From assembly GCA_026075535.2 (NCBI GenBank), contig AP026541.1:8680001-8744000 (forward strand): DNA of 64,000 nucleotides. Direction: 5' to 3'. This DNA comes from Tricholoma matsutake. Lineage: Eukaryota > Basidiomycota > Agaricomycetes > Agaricales > Tricholomataceae. The notes beneath the pieces are model-generated. The model worked only from the letters and a program-made list of their open reading frames with translations, was not told the DNA's origin and did not search any database. Shown here in pieces: positions 12,449 through 23,963 of the stretch. The position numbers were made by a program, and so were the translations under genes. The stretch's first letter is position 1. The number at the start of each line of letters is the position of its first letter.

Positions 12449-13699
12449 TACTAGCAGAACGTGGCAGCATTCAGCTCAGGACTATATTTCATACTTCTAA
12501 CTCGGTTTCCTTTCTTAAGATGCGTTTGTTGAATTTTGTATCACTTAGATTGGTTACCGGTTACGAAATCGAAGGCGACACTTCGAAAGTGCCAACTTTG
12601 ATCGGGAAGATAAGTATGGAAGCGCACAGTGATGGACAACTACATACTAACAATCAAAAATATCTCGACGCAATGAACGTGTCTATGGCGCGCCATCAGG
12701 GGACTTTCTTCCATCCTGCTATACAGGCATCACAACTTGAGCACAACCTCAAGACACCCTGTCGCTATGCATTAGCTTAAAGCAGTACGAGTTCCACCAA
12801 TGCTGTGGCGTTTTAAGATTTCCGGTTGCGATCGCTTATGGCTCCGAGTCGTGGCGGGGGCGTCATAGTTCTCTCAGGTTCTCAGGAAGGTTAACTCAAA
12901 TTCACAATTCATCCCAGCCTGTTATCACCCAAGTTTGCATCTGCAACGAGTAAACATCCACGTCAGACGAGAATTGGCATTCCCACTGCACTACTTAACT
13001 CTGGACCCCGGCCTTGTTTTGACACGTTGCAATAGCCGTAGTAGGCCTAGGTATCCAAATATTTGATGTCCACAATTATTTTCGTGTGACCACCCGTGGC
13101 ACAGGCTATCGTTAATGATTCTAATCTCTTGGGGTTTCCACGTCTGTAGGTTCGACGGGAGCTTGAATGCGAGTGACTTTCACAGAACATGGTCCATGGA
13201 ATATATGTATGATTACGCGCACTAAGGTGATGCCCAAGGCCGGATTCTAGTAAAATACCAGTTGTTTATAAATAATCGAGTAACCTAGTATGAAAACAAA
13301 ATCAAGTGGAAGGCTTTTGGAAAGAAAAGAAAGCTCGGGAAAAAAGAAAGTGAAGATGAATGATTGGCAGGAGCGCCGGTGAAAAAGCAGTTACAGAAAT
13401 ACTCATGAGGTTCATGTATCTTGTCATGATGCGATAAGTATCACATGTGAATGCTCGTGCCCACCTACACACCGTATGCATTTTGAGTTCTAATGAGGAA
13501 CGTCGAAAAGAGGATATCACGCACCGGGGCAGACTTTACGAGGAACAGGTGAGGCGAACCCACGACGGGGTGTAGCTGTATATCATTACAGCCATAATCA
13601 ACCGTGACAAGCGCGCGCAGATTAGCTGGATCACTGTCGTATTGCACCTTCATCAAGACACGACCGCAATCAGAATGGACCAAACGGTCCATTGTCAGC
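12449..13699. other. Intergenic region between convergent genes
   Basis: Spacer between the 3' ends of the transcription factor (+) and PAC1 (-). An 86-codon frame at 12520-12780 has no recognisable domain and no partner exons. The part from about 13465 to 13699 is probably PAC1 3' UTR. Confidence 0.5.
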
Positions 13700-15398
13700 T
13701 TATTGTGGCAACCAGATTTTGATTGTCTGGTCAACACTTCCGGTAGCAACAACATTGACTAGCTTTTCTGGATTGGCTGAAGCATTTCCTTCCACTGGTG
13801 TTCCATTGACTTCCGGACCTGCACTTGCGCCGGACACCGGCTGTCGTCCCCAAGCAAGGGTTGTGACGAAATGGTTGTGTGCATCGACAGTCTTTATACA
13901 CCGGCCAGTCGAGAGCTCCCATACGCGGATGGTCTTATCGTCAGATGCTGAAAGGAGGTACTTTCCTGACGGGTGGAATGCAAGAGCCCGAATCCAATTA
14001 TCATGCCCCGGCTGTGATTCCGAGATCAATTAATGCTCCAAATTCAACGACGTCTCTAATACTCACAAGATTTCTAAGTAACCGACCACTTTGTGTGTCC
14101 CATAGTTTTATGGTCTTGTCCCTCGCACCGCTGGCTACATATGAGCCGTGTCGCTTGCTGCGATCAGTTTGCTGGGAAGAGTGTTAGACGAGGCATGAGA
14201 AGGATGTCATGGACACTAACTGGAATCCCTGCTAGTTCCCGTATAGCGGCATATGCTGCGATGGGGGCAAACACAACAACCTCAACATCATGTTCATGAC
14301 CTCTCATCTCCATTTTAGACTCTCCAGTTAAAGGATCCCATATCCGTACAGTCTACATCTTGTCAATGATAAGCATCGAAAGCAAAGAAAGAGCCTGACA
14401 TGATCTTTAGATCCGCTTGCTAGGTATTTTCCGTCATCCGATGGTACCACACACCGTACCCATTCTGAATGACCCGATATGGTTCTTACAAGATGCCTTG
14501 AGAACGAATAATCTGTAAAGTTCAAAGTAGGAGATAACAGAACACTCACGTTGATGCGACGTCGAAGACTCTGATAGTCCGATCTCGGCTGGCACTGACG
14601 ATAAACTGATCGCCTGGCATGAAACGTACAGCCGATACTGAATGTTCATGTCCGGGGAATGTCTTTGTATTCTTCCACTCATTTTCAGAGTCCCATATCT
14701 TAATGAACAGATCCGAAGAACACGTCACTGCGAGTTGTCAGGAAACATGCGTTGAGTAAACATTGGCTGGGAAGCTCACCTAGTAGGTGTCCTTTGTGAT
14801 CAAAATCAATGTCCATGACCGCTTTTGTATGGCCCTTCAACGTCCGTTCAAATTCACCAGTCTCCCAGTCCCATATCTTGACTGTCGCGTCTTCGCTTGC
14901 AGAGGCAATGATTGAATATTGAGGATGAAATGCGACACGCGTCACGGGAGATCGGTGTCCCGTCAGAACATGTGCAGCTGGTGCACGAGGAACCCAGTCA
15001 ACTTGAGAAGCAGTGCGTTTAGCGGGCGATAAGGATAACTCTTCTAGCAGTGCAGCATTGCGATTTTCAAGATCCATGATCTAATTTTCATGTAGTGAGA
15101 GGGAGATTCAGATCAAAGAAATATTGAATAACGTACCTTTTTTTGCAATCGTATCACACTTGTCCACTTCTTCTCCAGGAGCCCAGCGTATTTTGCTTTT
15201 GGATCTGGTGTATACTCGGTGCCGGTCGAAGTTTTTAAGGCGTTAAAAGCTTCGGAAAAGTTATTAATGTACAAGTATTCAAGCATAGACTTGTGTCTAA
15301 ACGCGCAAAGTACATAGCGACTGTCAGTTCTGCTTGAACATTGTTGTTTATACTTAGACGCACAGATCCTCTCTCTGCCTGTCAGACAATAGAGACAT
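13700..15398 (-). CDS. PAC1: Nuclear distribution protein PAC1 (LIS1 homologue)
   Basis: Dynein regulator needed for nuclear migration and spindle positioning. Eight exons (15398-15364, 15296-15137, 15080-14780, 14727-14550, 14496-14400, 14352-14221, 14171-14067, 14011-13700) give 439 residues. The N-terminus [20 protein letters not shown] forms the LisH dimerisation motif, which continues [14 protein letters not shown] coiled-coil segment ([20 protein letters not shown]) follows, then seven WD40 blades starting [18 protein letters not shown] and ending [11 protein letters not shown]. The LIS1-specific DWVPRAP linker and [16 protein letters not shown] are present. The first donor is GTGCGT at 15363; using the nearby GTCTAA breaks LisH. 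The gene is transcribed in tandem after the F-box gene, with 225 bp between them. Confidence 0.9.
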
Positions 15399-15623
15399 TG
15401 TTATGTCCAACGCCCGTCGGCCAGTGTATTGTTCGCAATGTGGCGATAAGCTTTGACGCGTCGAAACAGCGTCGAATGGTTCGAATTGGTCGTCGAGAGA
15501 ATTGTTGACTCTTGTTTTGGTTCTTCTCGTTATCTCGTTATGTACTTCAACTCAAGTTATGTAGTGGTCGAGAATATCATATTCACATCAATGCCCCTAC
15601 ACTGGGACTCGGTATTATCAAAT

Positions 15624-18186
15624 CTACACATATAAATCATCGTCATCCGAGTCCATGTACTGCGGCTCTGCACCAGAAGGAAGCGTTACTAGGTCAATGA
15701 CGGTGCGTTTGTCACTAGCATCGGACGGATTTGGAATCATAATAGAGAATGGAGGCTGAATTGCAGCATCGAGGTCTAGCCGATAGTCTTCTTTTTGGAA
15801 ACCCTGCACGCCATGACTAGAAATAGCAAAGTCAACATCGCAACAATGTCAATAAGAAATTATGGCTTACCTGAACCGTACGTGAGATTTGAGACCTGGC
15901 AAGAACGACATCCTTTCACCACAGCGCACACAGACGAAGTCAGTCGAATCGCAGTGGTGGGACAAGTATTTATCATCCTCTTGCTTTTGCGCAAGTTTTG
16001 CATCATCGTCATTGAGCAGCTTCCATACTGCCGATTGGTTGTCAGACACAACATGGTTTATATCATGAACTATCTGAAGTGAAATTCATATCAGCGTCCA
16101 ACCATATAAAAAATGTAGAAGGTCACTGACCGCTTTTTGCCACTTGAATACCGGACGTCCTTTAGCGCGATGGGTGCAACGCAAGCATTCCAGCCATTTG
16201 TCCATATCATTCAAGTCGGCTGCCGTGACTACGTCCACATCCAGGCCACAACTCTCGAGTACAGACCTTGCAGAGGCTTCTGCAGCATTGAAATAAGAAA
16301 TCTTGCCGCGACCAGTATTCCACGGCTCGCAATCAAGGCTAGCGTATATCAGCGCCCGGTCGTCCTCTCGGTTGCGGTTTCCAACCCGAAGGGCCGTCAA
16401 ACATCCATGAGCCAGAACACGAGGATACGAGATGGGCTCAACGCATTCTGAACACTTGAAAAAGGTCATAGCAAGCCCCAAGCGGTGGAATTCATTTGCG
16501 CCCGGAATCAGGTCAACGGGATTTTTTGGCATTAAAGAGACGAGTTCGCGATTTTTTGACAGAACCCATTCTTCACATAGTTGACGAAATTGTTCTTTAA
16601 GGTTTGCGAAGCTGTCTGGCGTAACGAAAGCATCATGAGCAGGATCCTCCAGCATAGCCATTACTTGGGGCATGCTACAGATGTCAGCAGAACTTGGTAA
16701 GATTTCAGTAGGGGATCGGGACAGCTGGTACTCTCTGAATACGTCTGAAACGAGTCGCAAACGTCCCTTCAATAGAGATTTGCGGTCTTTCCTCTGGATT
16801 TTTCTTCGTGTATCTTCCATTAGTTCCACGAGTGCTGGTAACATATTAGACCAAGCTAAGCAGGACGCGATTGAAAACTTGTCTGCAGGTGTACAGAGAT
16901 AACGAAACCCACCACGTTCTGTAAGTTCTTTAGTTTGTTTGATGCATGAATGCTCGGACAAAATTGTGGGGTCTACTTCATTCAGGCGCTCCACCTCATC
17001 ACCGTATCCAAGGTCTCTCAAATGTTGAAAAATCCTTGGAAAACGGAGCATCCAGATGAATGATGACGCACGAGAACAATCACAAACTCGTACCTTTGAT
17101 TGCGCTCTTCACGCGCAGCTTCTGCTTCATGCAGAAGCCTTGTCGCTCGGAGAAAACTTGATTGCTCACATTTTGACACGAACTCCATTATTTTCAGTCA
17201 AGTTGGAAAGCGGTGTTCAAACTGAACATTACCTTCTCAACCTCAACAACTAGCTGTCTTCGTTCAGCCACGAACATATCGAAGTGGTCTTTGTCGTTTT
17301 TCAGTCGAGCTAATTGGAAATTGACGGCTTTTGCATCAGCGAAGCTACAGACAGTCTTTGTTTGCGATTCTGCAACGCGTTCAGCAAAGACCACTGGGAT
17401 AAGGAATATCTCACTTTTGGTCTTCGTGCCCTTGCTTCTGAAACGCGCTCGGAATAACAAATCCGAATGTTTGCAGATCATTTTTCCAGCCAGCCTTCTG
17501 AAAACTTCAGCTTCTGATGCGAAACTGGGGAATGGTAATGTCAAGCGGCTACAAGTTCAGTTGATAGACGCACCGGTCCTTCATGCAGGTTTCACAAGAG
17601 CGCACGCGGAAACTCCATAATATGGAATAATCTCCTGCTGATAAGCAAAACTATCAAGCAGAGCATCAGATGCATGGTTGTGGACACCCATGCCAGAAAA
17701 GACTTGCGTGGCAATGGTTAGAGAACACCAAATTGGCCCATTGAGGCTCGTTCATGTCATTAGGCATGTCGGGAAGTTCGGGTTCACGCGTGAAAGCGGC
17801 CCTCCACACAAAGATTGCTGAACGAGACATCAAGATACCCCGTAACGCCTTAGTGGTCCGAGCAAGATGAATGATATCCAATGGATTAAGAAGACCGAAA
17901 ATCTGTAAATTTCGGTTACATACGTCGATGAGTAACGAGGTTGGTTTGCATGATGTCTCACTTCGAGCAAGATATCTATGGGCATCTCTGGTAGCATCTT
18001 CAATTTACCACGACCTCTAGGTCTCTGCCAAGGAGTGCTAGGATGCTCAACTCTGGACGCCTTTGTTCTATGAATCTTTCTCTTGTTTGAGGGATCCTTT
18101 TCGCGGGAATCATCGTCAATAAACTCGTGATCGTGTTTGGCGGCGTCTCTAGAGCGCTTGTTTCTCGCCGAGACGCGTGTAGACAT
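15624..18186 (-). CDS. F-box protein with C-terminal C2H2-type zinc finger (Agaricomycete family)
   Basis: A member of a large Agaricomycete F-box family, probably an SCF ubiquitin-ligase adaptor; the substrate is unknown. The start is ATG at 18186 (MSTRVSARNKRSRD), followed by a basic, nuclear-signal-like stretch. The F-box core is LPEMPIDILLE joined over an intron (17959-17903) to IFGLLNPLDIIHLARTTKAL. Next come FVWRAAF, then the Cys pair CETC near 17600. A coiled-coil stretch (RRQLVVEVEK, HEAEAAREERNQR) follows, then a long helical domain (17051-16140). The end has a C-x2-C-x12-H-x4-H finger made of CVRCGERMSFLPGLKSHVRF plus SH across an intron whose acceptor is at about 15829. Two junctions between 17750 and 17550 are not resolved: one needs a 25-nt intron or a frameshift, so a damaged gene is possible. 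Confidence 0.68.
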
Positions 18187-18294
18187 AGGGGGAAGTTGCA
18201 ACTTACGGATGAAGCCGGGAGTGTGTGAACTAATTTCTTACGTGTCGGAATTTGAAGCGCAAGTTTTCGTTTCGTACCCGTATTCTATTCTACC
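18187..18294. promoter_or_regulatory. Compact bidirectional promoter (F-box gene / ATP2)
   Basis: Only 108 bp separate the start codons of the F-box gene (-) and ATP2 (+). Both 5' UTRs and both core promoters must fit in or overlap this interval unless 5' introns exist. No TATA box was found. Confidence 0.5.
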
Positions 18295-20234
<1,940 letters not shown>

Positions 20235-20358
20235 ATAATGTTTGATGAGTAGGTTAGATACAACTTGTAGAAGCGTCGCAAATATTATGATGGGTCCAAT
20301 ATTACAGGATGTATGTTTTTTGAAGATGATGATGAGCACCTGAAGATGAGTATAACAA

Positions 20359-20440
20359 GGCGCTATAGCCAAGTGGTTACGGCGACAGATTAGAAATCTG
20401 TTCCTCTTTGAGGGCGCAGGTTCGAATCCTGCTGGCGTCG
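20359..20440 (+). tRNA. tRNA-Ser, anticodon AGA
   Basis: An 82-nt type II tRNA without an intron. The acceptor stem GGCGCTA pairs with TGGCGTC (two G-U pairs), with discriminator G. The anticodon stem ACAGA/TCTGT encloses loop TTAGAAA with AGA at 20392-20394. A long variable arm (about 20401-20420, TTCCTCTTTGAGGGC) marks a serine tRNA. The T arm is CAGGTTCGAATCCTG with a normal B box. It lies between ATP2 and the DUF1776 gene, on the same strand. CCA is not encoded, as expected. Confidence 0.93.
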
Positions 20441-20480
20441 GAAACTTTTTGGTGTTTCTTATCTTCTGTCGAAGAGACTC

Positions 20481-20520
20481 AAACAATGACAAACAATGAC
20501 AAACAATGACAAACAATGAC
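20481..20520 (+). repeat. Four tandem 10-bp repeats, each with an ATG, in the DUF1776 leader
   Basis: Four perfect copies of AAACAATGAC. The 10-bp period shifts the frame of each ATG. Those at 20486 and 20496 open 7-codon frames ending TGA, and the one at 20506 runs into TGA at 20536-20538. The fourth (20516) starts the main frame. Confidence 0.85.
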
Positions 20521-22415
20521 AAACATGGACACTATTGAGAACATTGAAGAATATCTCGAGTCTGTCGAGAATTATTTCTTTTCATCCCTTTCTGCTGCTA
20601 CTACTGATATGCCAAATGTACAAGAAGCTGTAAATCGCCTTTGGCTTGACATCTCTCGATATGGCCCCGGAATGCCAGAGATTCATCTTCCAAGTTTAGG
20701 CAACTTCCAAGTCCCACCTCCTCCACCTCCACCTCCACCTCCCCCACATTTGACTTGGCTAAGCAGGTCTGCGGATTGCATCGGTCGGCACCCTTGGACG
20801 ACTTCTGCAGTCGTGATCGGTGTGGCAGGCGCTGGTCTATTGCTTGTGTATAGAATCATTGGTGCCAAGAAGAGGAATAAGTATAGGATAAAGACGACAT
20901 CAGAAAGACAACAGGTTGTTGGTAAGTCTCGCCCTTCTCACTTCTCACTTCTCACATCTTCATCTGCCCTGATCATCTGGTCACAGTCGTCCTTGGGGGA
21001 GACACACCGCTCGCTCTCCCGTTAATACGTGGTCTCGAGAAAAAGGGTTTTGTTGTCATCGCCAGCGTCGCAACTCCAGAAGCCGTGGAAGCCCTTGAGC
21101 GAAGATGCCAAGGTTTTGTAAAGGCCCTTGTACTCGACCCCCATGAGGTATGTCGTGTGTCGCATCTCTGATCATTCATCTGACCCTCCCATATGTAGCC
21201 TGCGACAGTCCCTGTATTCCTGCGCTCCCTGGCCTCCACCCTTTCTCGCAAGTTTCCCATCACTGCTGCCGGTGACCCATTCGCATCACCCACATCCCAT
21301 CTTTACATTCACTCCATCATCTCTCTTCTGACCTTACCAACTTCAACACTCTCTGTACACGCGCCTTTAGAACACATATCACTGCGCAACACATATCTTC
21401 CTTATCTCAATGCCACGCACATCACCCCCCTCCAAGTTATTCAAGCACTCATGCCTCTTCTTCGCACTGGCCCGGCCCGATCTCGCGATAAAGGAAAGAA
21501 GTCTATTATTGTCTGCTTGCCCGCCATAGACGCCCGTGTTGGACTGCCCTTTGCTTCCATGCAAGCCATGAGCGCCGCAGGCACTCTTCGCGGGGTCGAA
21601 GTCCTTCGCAGGGAAATCAATGTTGCCTCGCTGACCGATAAATCTGAATCCATGAAAAATATCAGAGTTGTTGTCGCTGACGTGGGTCTTTTCGATGTCG
21701 ACCAACCTTCAAGCAATTTGCCTCCAGATAGTATATATAAAGCTATGGAAGACTGGAGCCCTTCAGAGAAAGTGACTTACGGCCCTGCATTTGCCTCGAT
21801 CTTGCATGATGTCCCTCCGCCCGCGTCACGTTTCAGCACATTCTCTCACTTTTTCAAGAGTGCACATAGGTATACGGCTGCGCGAAGACCCACGGACGCT
21901 AGTGTATTCGTTGACAACATTGTGAGCCTTGTGACGGAAGGTAGACACGGCGCAACGCTCTTTGGCCTTGGCGTTGGACTCAATAAGCTTCGAAATTGGA
22001 TTCGCGGAGAGCGATTCTCTATTGGAGCTGGTGGTAGGTGCAATGACCTTGCCATTACAGTGCAGACAGCTCATCAGCTTTTTTTATTTTCTCAGCGAAC
22101 ACATACAGAATTGCTTCCCACCTCCCGTCTCTGATTCTTGATGGTCTTCTCAATGTTCCTTATATTCTTATCTCAATTCGCAACCGCATTCTTCCCGTAG
22201 AACCTTTCTTACGTCGACCTCCTGACTTCCCGCTGCCGCCACCGGTTGCACCCAAACGTGCGAGCACTACTAACGATAACGAAGGGCATGAACGCGATGA
22301 GAGTGGAAACGAACGTTCGGAGACAAATTCTGAGGCCGATGTGGAAAGCAATGCCTCCGAAAGCTGGATTAGTTTGCATGGAGCACAGGGTGAAGGTCAT
22401 GCCGGAGAAGAGTGA
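20516..22415 (+). CDS. DUF1776 family protein (Rossmann-like, one hydrophobic segment)
   Basis: Fungal family of unknown function. Exons 20516-20921, 20987-21147, 21199-22033 and 22096-22415 give 573 residues from the first in-frame ATG; 20525 (MDTIENIEEYLESVENYF) is the other possible start. The N-terminal part carries a run of eleven prolines after GNFQV. A hydrophobic segment follows (SAVVIGVAGAGLLLVYRI, a likely membrane anchor). Then comes a short-chain-dehydrogenase-like Rossmann half with VVLGGDTPLALPLIRGLEKK and VVIASVATPEAVEALE. The C-terminus is acidic. SDR catalytic Tyr-x3-Lys is not evident, so enzymatic activity is doubtful. The start lies 75 bp downstream of tRNA-Ser, and three upstream ATGs precede it. 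Confidence 0.78.
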
Positions 22416-22595
22416 TAGGTGATATACTTTTTGTTATCGACGAAATGTTGTACTTGATAAGTGAAAGTTGTTAAAAGCAGCATAGTTTGAATCTTGCACA
22501 ATATGAAAAATAATAAAATTCTTCTTCACTCACTTGTACCGATACGTCTTTCTGAGCCTTGATCGATTAGTTATCTACTGATATTCCAGCATCCC

Positions 22596-23270
22596 ATGGG
22601 TGAGTGCCATACTTCCACGATGAGTATACTTTCTCATGTAAATCGTGGGTGTACTGCAGGTATATCGATTTGGTTGGTACCTTCAACTCAAGATGCGCTG
22701 AAATTGAAGACGATCATGCGAAACCGTGATCGACCCTCTTGCTCTCCCTCTTCATACCCTGAATTCCACCCCCATATCACGCTTGCATCATTTCCCTCAT
22801 CATCGGTGAAATCCATATCAGACCTGCGCTCAGCAATTCCCCCAAACCATGGCTCATTTTCTGTCGAGTTTGAATCCATAATTATTGGGTCCCATTATTT
22901 CCGGTCCGTGTACATTGCAGTAAAGCATACACCATCTCTTAGAGCTCTGCATGAGTACATCCACACGAAAGTGGGTAAGGAGCCTGATACACCTGCATTT
23001 CCGCACCTGTCCTTGTGTTACATTGATGACGAGGATGCGCGAAACGGAGAAAGGCAACGATTTTTCCGAGATTTGGACCATGATGCTGGGGCAGGGATTC
23101 AAAAAGGAGGCCAAGGTGTCAGCCTGAGATATGGAGAGAGGGGCGAGGATGATAGGATATGGGGCTTTGAAGCTTCAGAGGTCTGGATCACCAATTGCGA
23201 CGCTCCTGTAGATCAATGGACCGTTCTTGACAAAGTATCTTTAAGCTACAATATGGCGATCAAGACTTGA
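22596..23270 (+). CDS. CPD1: 2',3'-cyclic-nucleotide 3'-phosphodiesterase (2H phosphoesterase)
   Basis: 2H-family enzyme expected to open ADP-ribose 1'',2''-cyclic phosphate, a by-product of tRNA splicing. The two histidine motifs are HPHITLASF and FPHLSLCYI, both of H-x-(T/S)-L type. The likely first exon is only 4 nt (ATGG, 22596-22599). A 60-bp intron (22600-22659, GTGAGT...TGCAG) and exon 22660-23270 follow, giving MGISIWLVPS and 204 residues, which matches the usual Cpd1 start. The intron is a multiple of three and free of stops, so the unspliced frame is also open and would add 20 residues. Confidence 0.82.
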   Translation: MGECHTSTMSILSHVNRGCTAGISIWLVPSTQDALKLKTIMRNRDRPSCSPSSYPEFHPHITLASFPSSSVKSISDLRSAIPPNHGSFSVEFESIIIGSHYFRSVYIAVKHTPSLRALHEYIHTKVGKEPDTPAFPHLSLCYIDDEDARNGERQRFFRDLDHDAGAGIQKGGQGVSLRYGERGEDDRIWGFEASEVWITNCDAPVDQWTVLDKVSLSYNMAIKT

Positions 23271-23963
23271 AGCTTGACGGTTGACGACAAATATTCCCTT
23301 TTCAGACATCTGTTGGACATCTGGGTAATCTTTCGAGTTATTACACGCCCTTGGCTCTTTCTCGAACGCCTCCGATGAGTGTCCTGCATCTGGATGCCGA
23401 TCGCCTTTACAAGAGCTCACATGGTAATACTGCGGCACTGTTGTACGAAACAGTGAAAGTTGAGAGCAGTGACACACCAGAATTGCAATACGATATCCAA
23501 AGTTGGAGTTCTCACAGTATAGCACGATCCTGTGTTCTCGAGTAACAGCTTTCACTGCAAGTCATGCATCCACGATTAGGACAATCGCGATATACTCGGT
23601 GGAATGCGGTGTATTTTTCATCGCTTCTTGACTGGCATGGAGCGCTCTTCAGCCTTGTGTTTTTGCTGCATGCCATATTGAGCGCATTCTATTTCGCATC
23701 GTTTCTTCTGGATGCTCTATGCCTTTTTCTGGCAAGCTGATTTGCTACGTACAAAAAAAGTCAGAGATAGTCGGGAAGAACCAAGCAATTTGATTGACCA
23801 ATACATAAGTTTTACATCCTGATCACCGCTGATCACCATATGCATTGTTGAGACAGCCATGCATACTTATACCGAACGTGGGGGGTCGTTTTCCGGGTAC
23901 GGACCAACCCAATTACGAACACCACGCGTCAAAATTTTTTATGAATTGGGATGACACAGAATT
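23271..23963. other. Intergenic region between convergent genes
   Basis: Spacer between CPD1 (+) and glutamyl-tRNA synthetase (-). A 64-codon frame at 23351 has no domain. No repeat or RNA recognised. Confidence 0.5.

Noticed and set aside
12520..12780. 86-codon frame after the transcription factor
   Set aside because: No recognisable domain, no splice sites linking it to the factor, and it lies after a clear stop at 12448.
13465..13755. 96-codon minus-strand frame at the PAC1 3' end
   Set aside because: Overlaps the end of the last PAC1 exon in another frame; best explained as 3' UTR.
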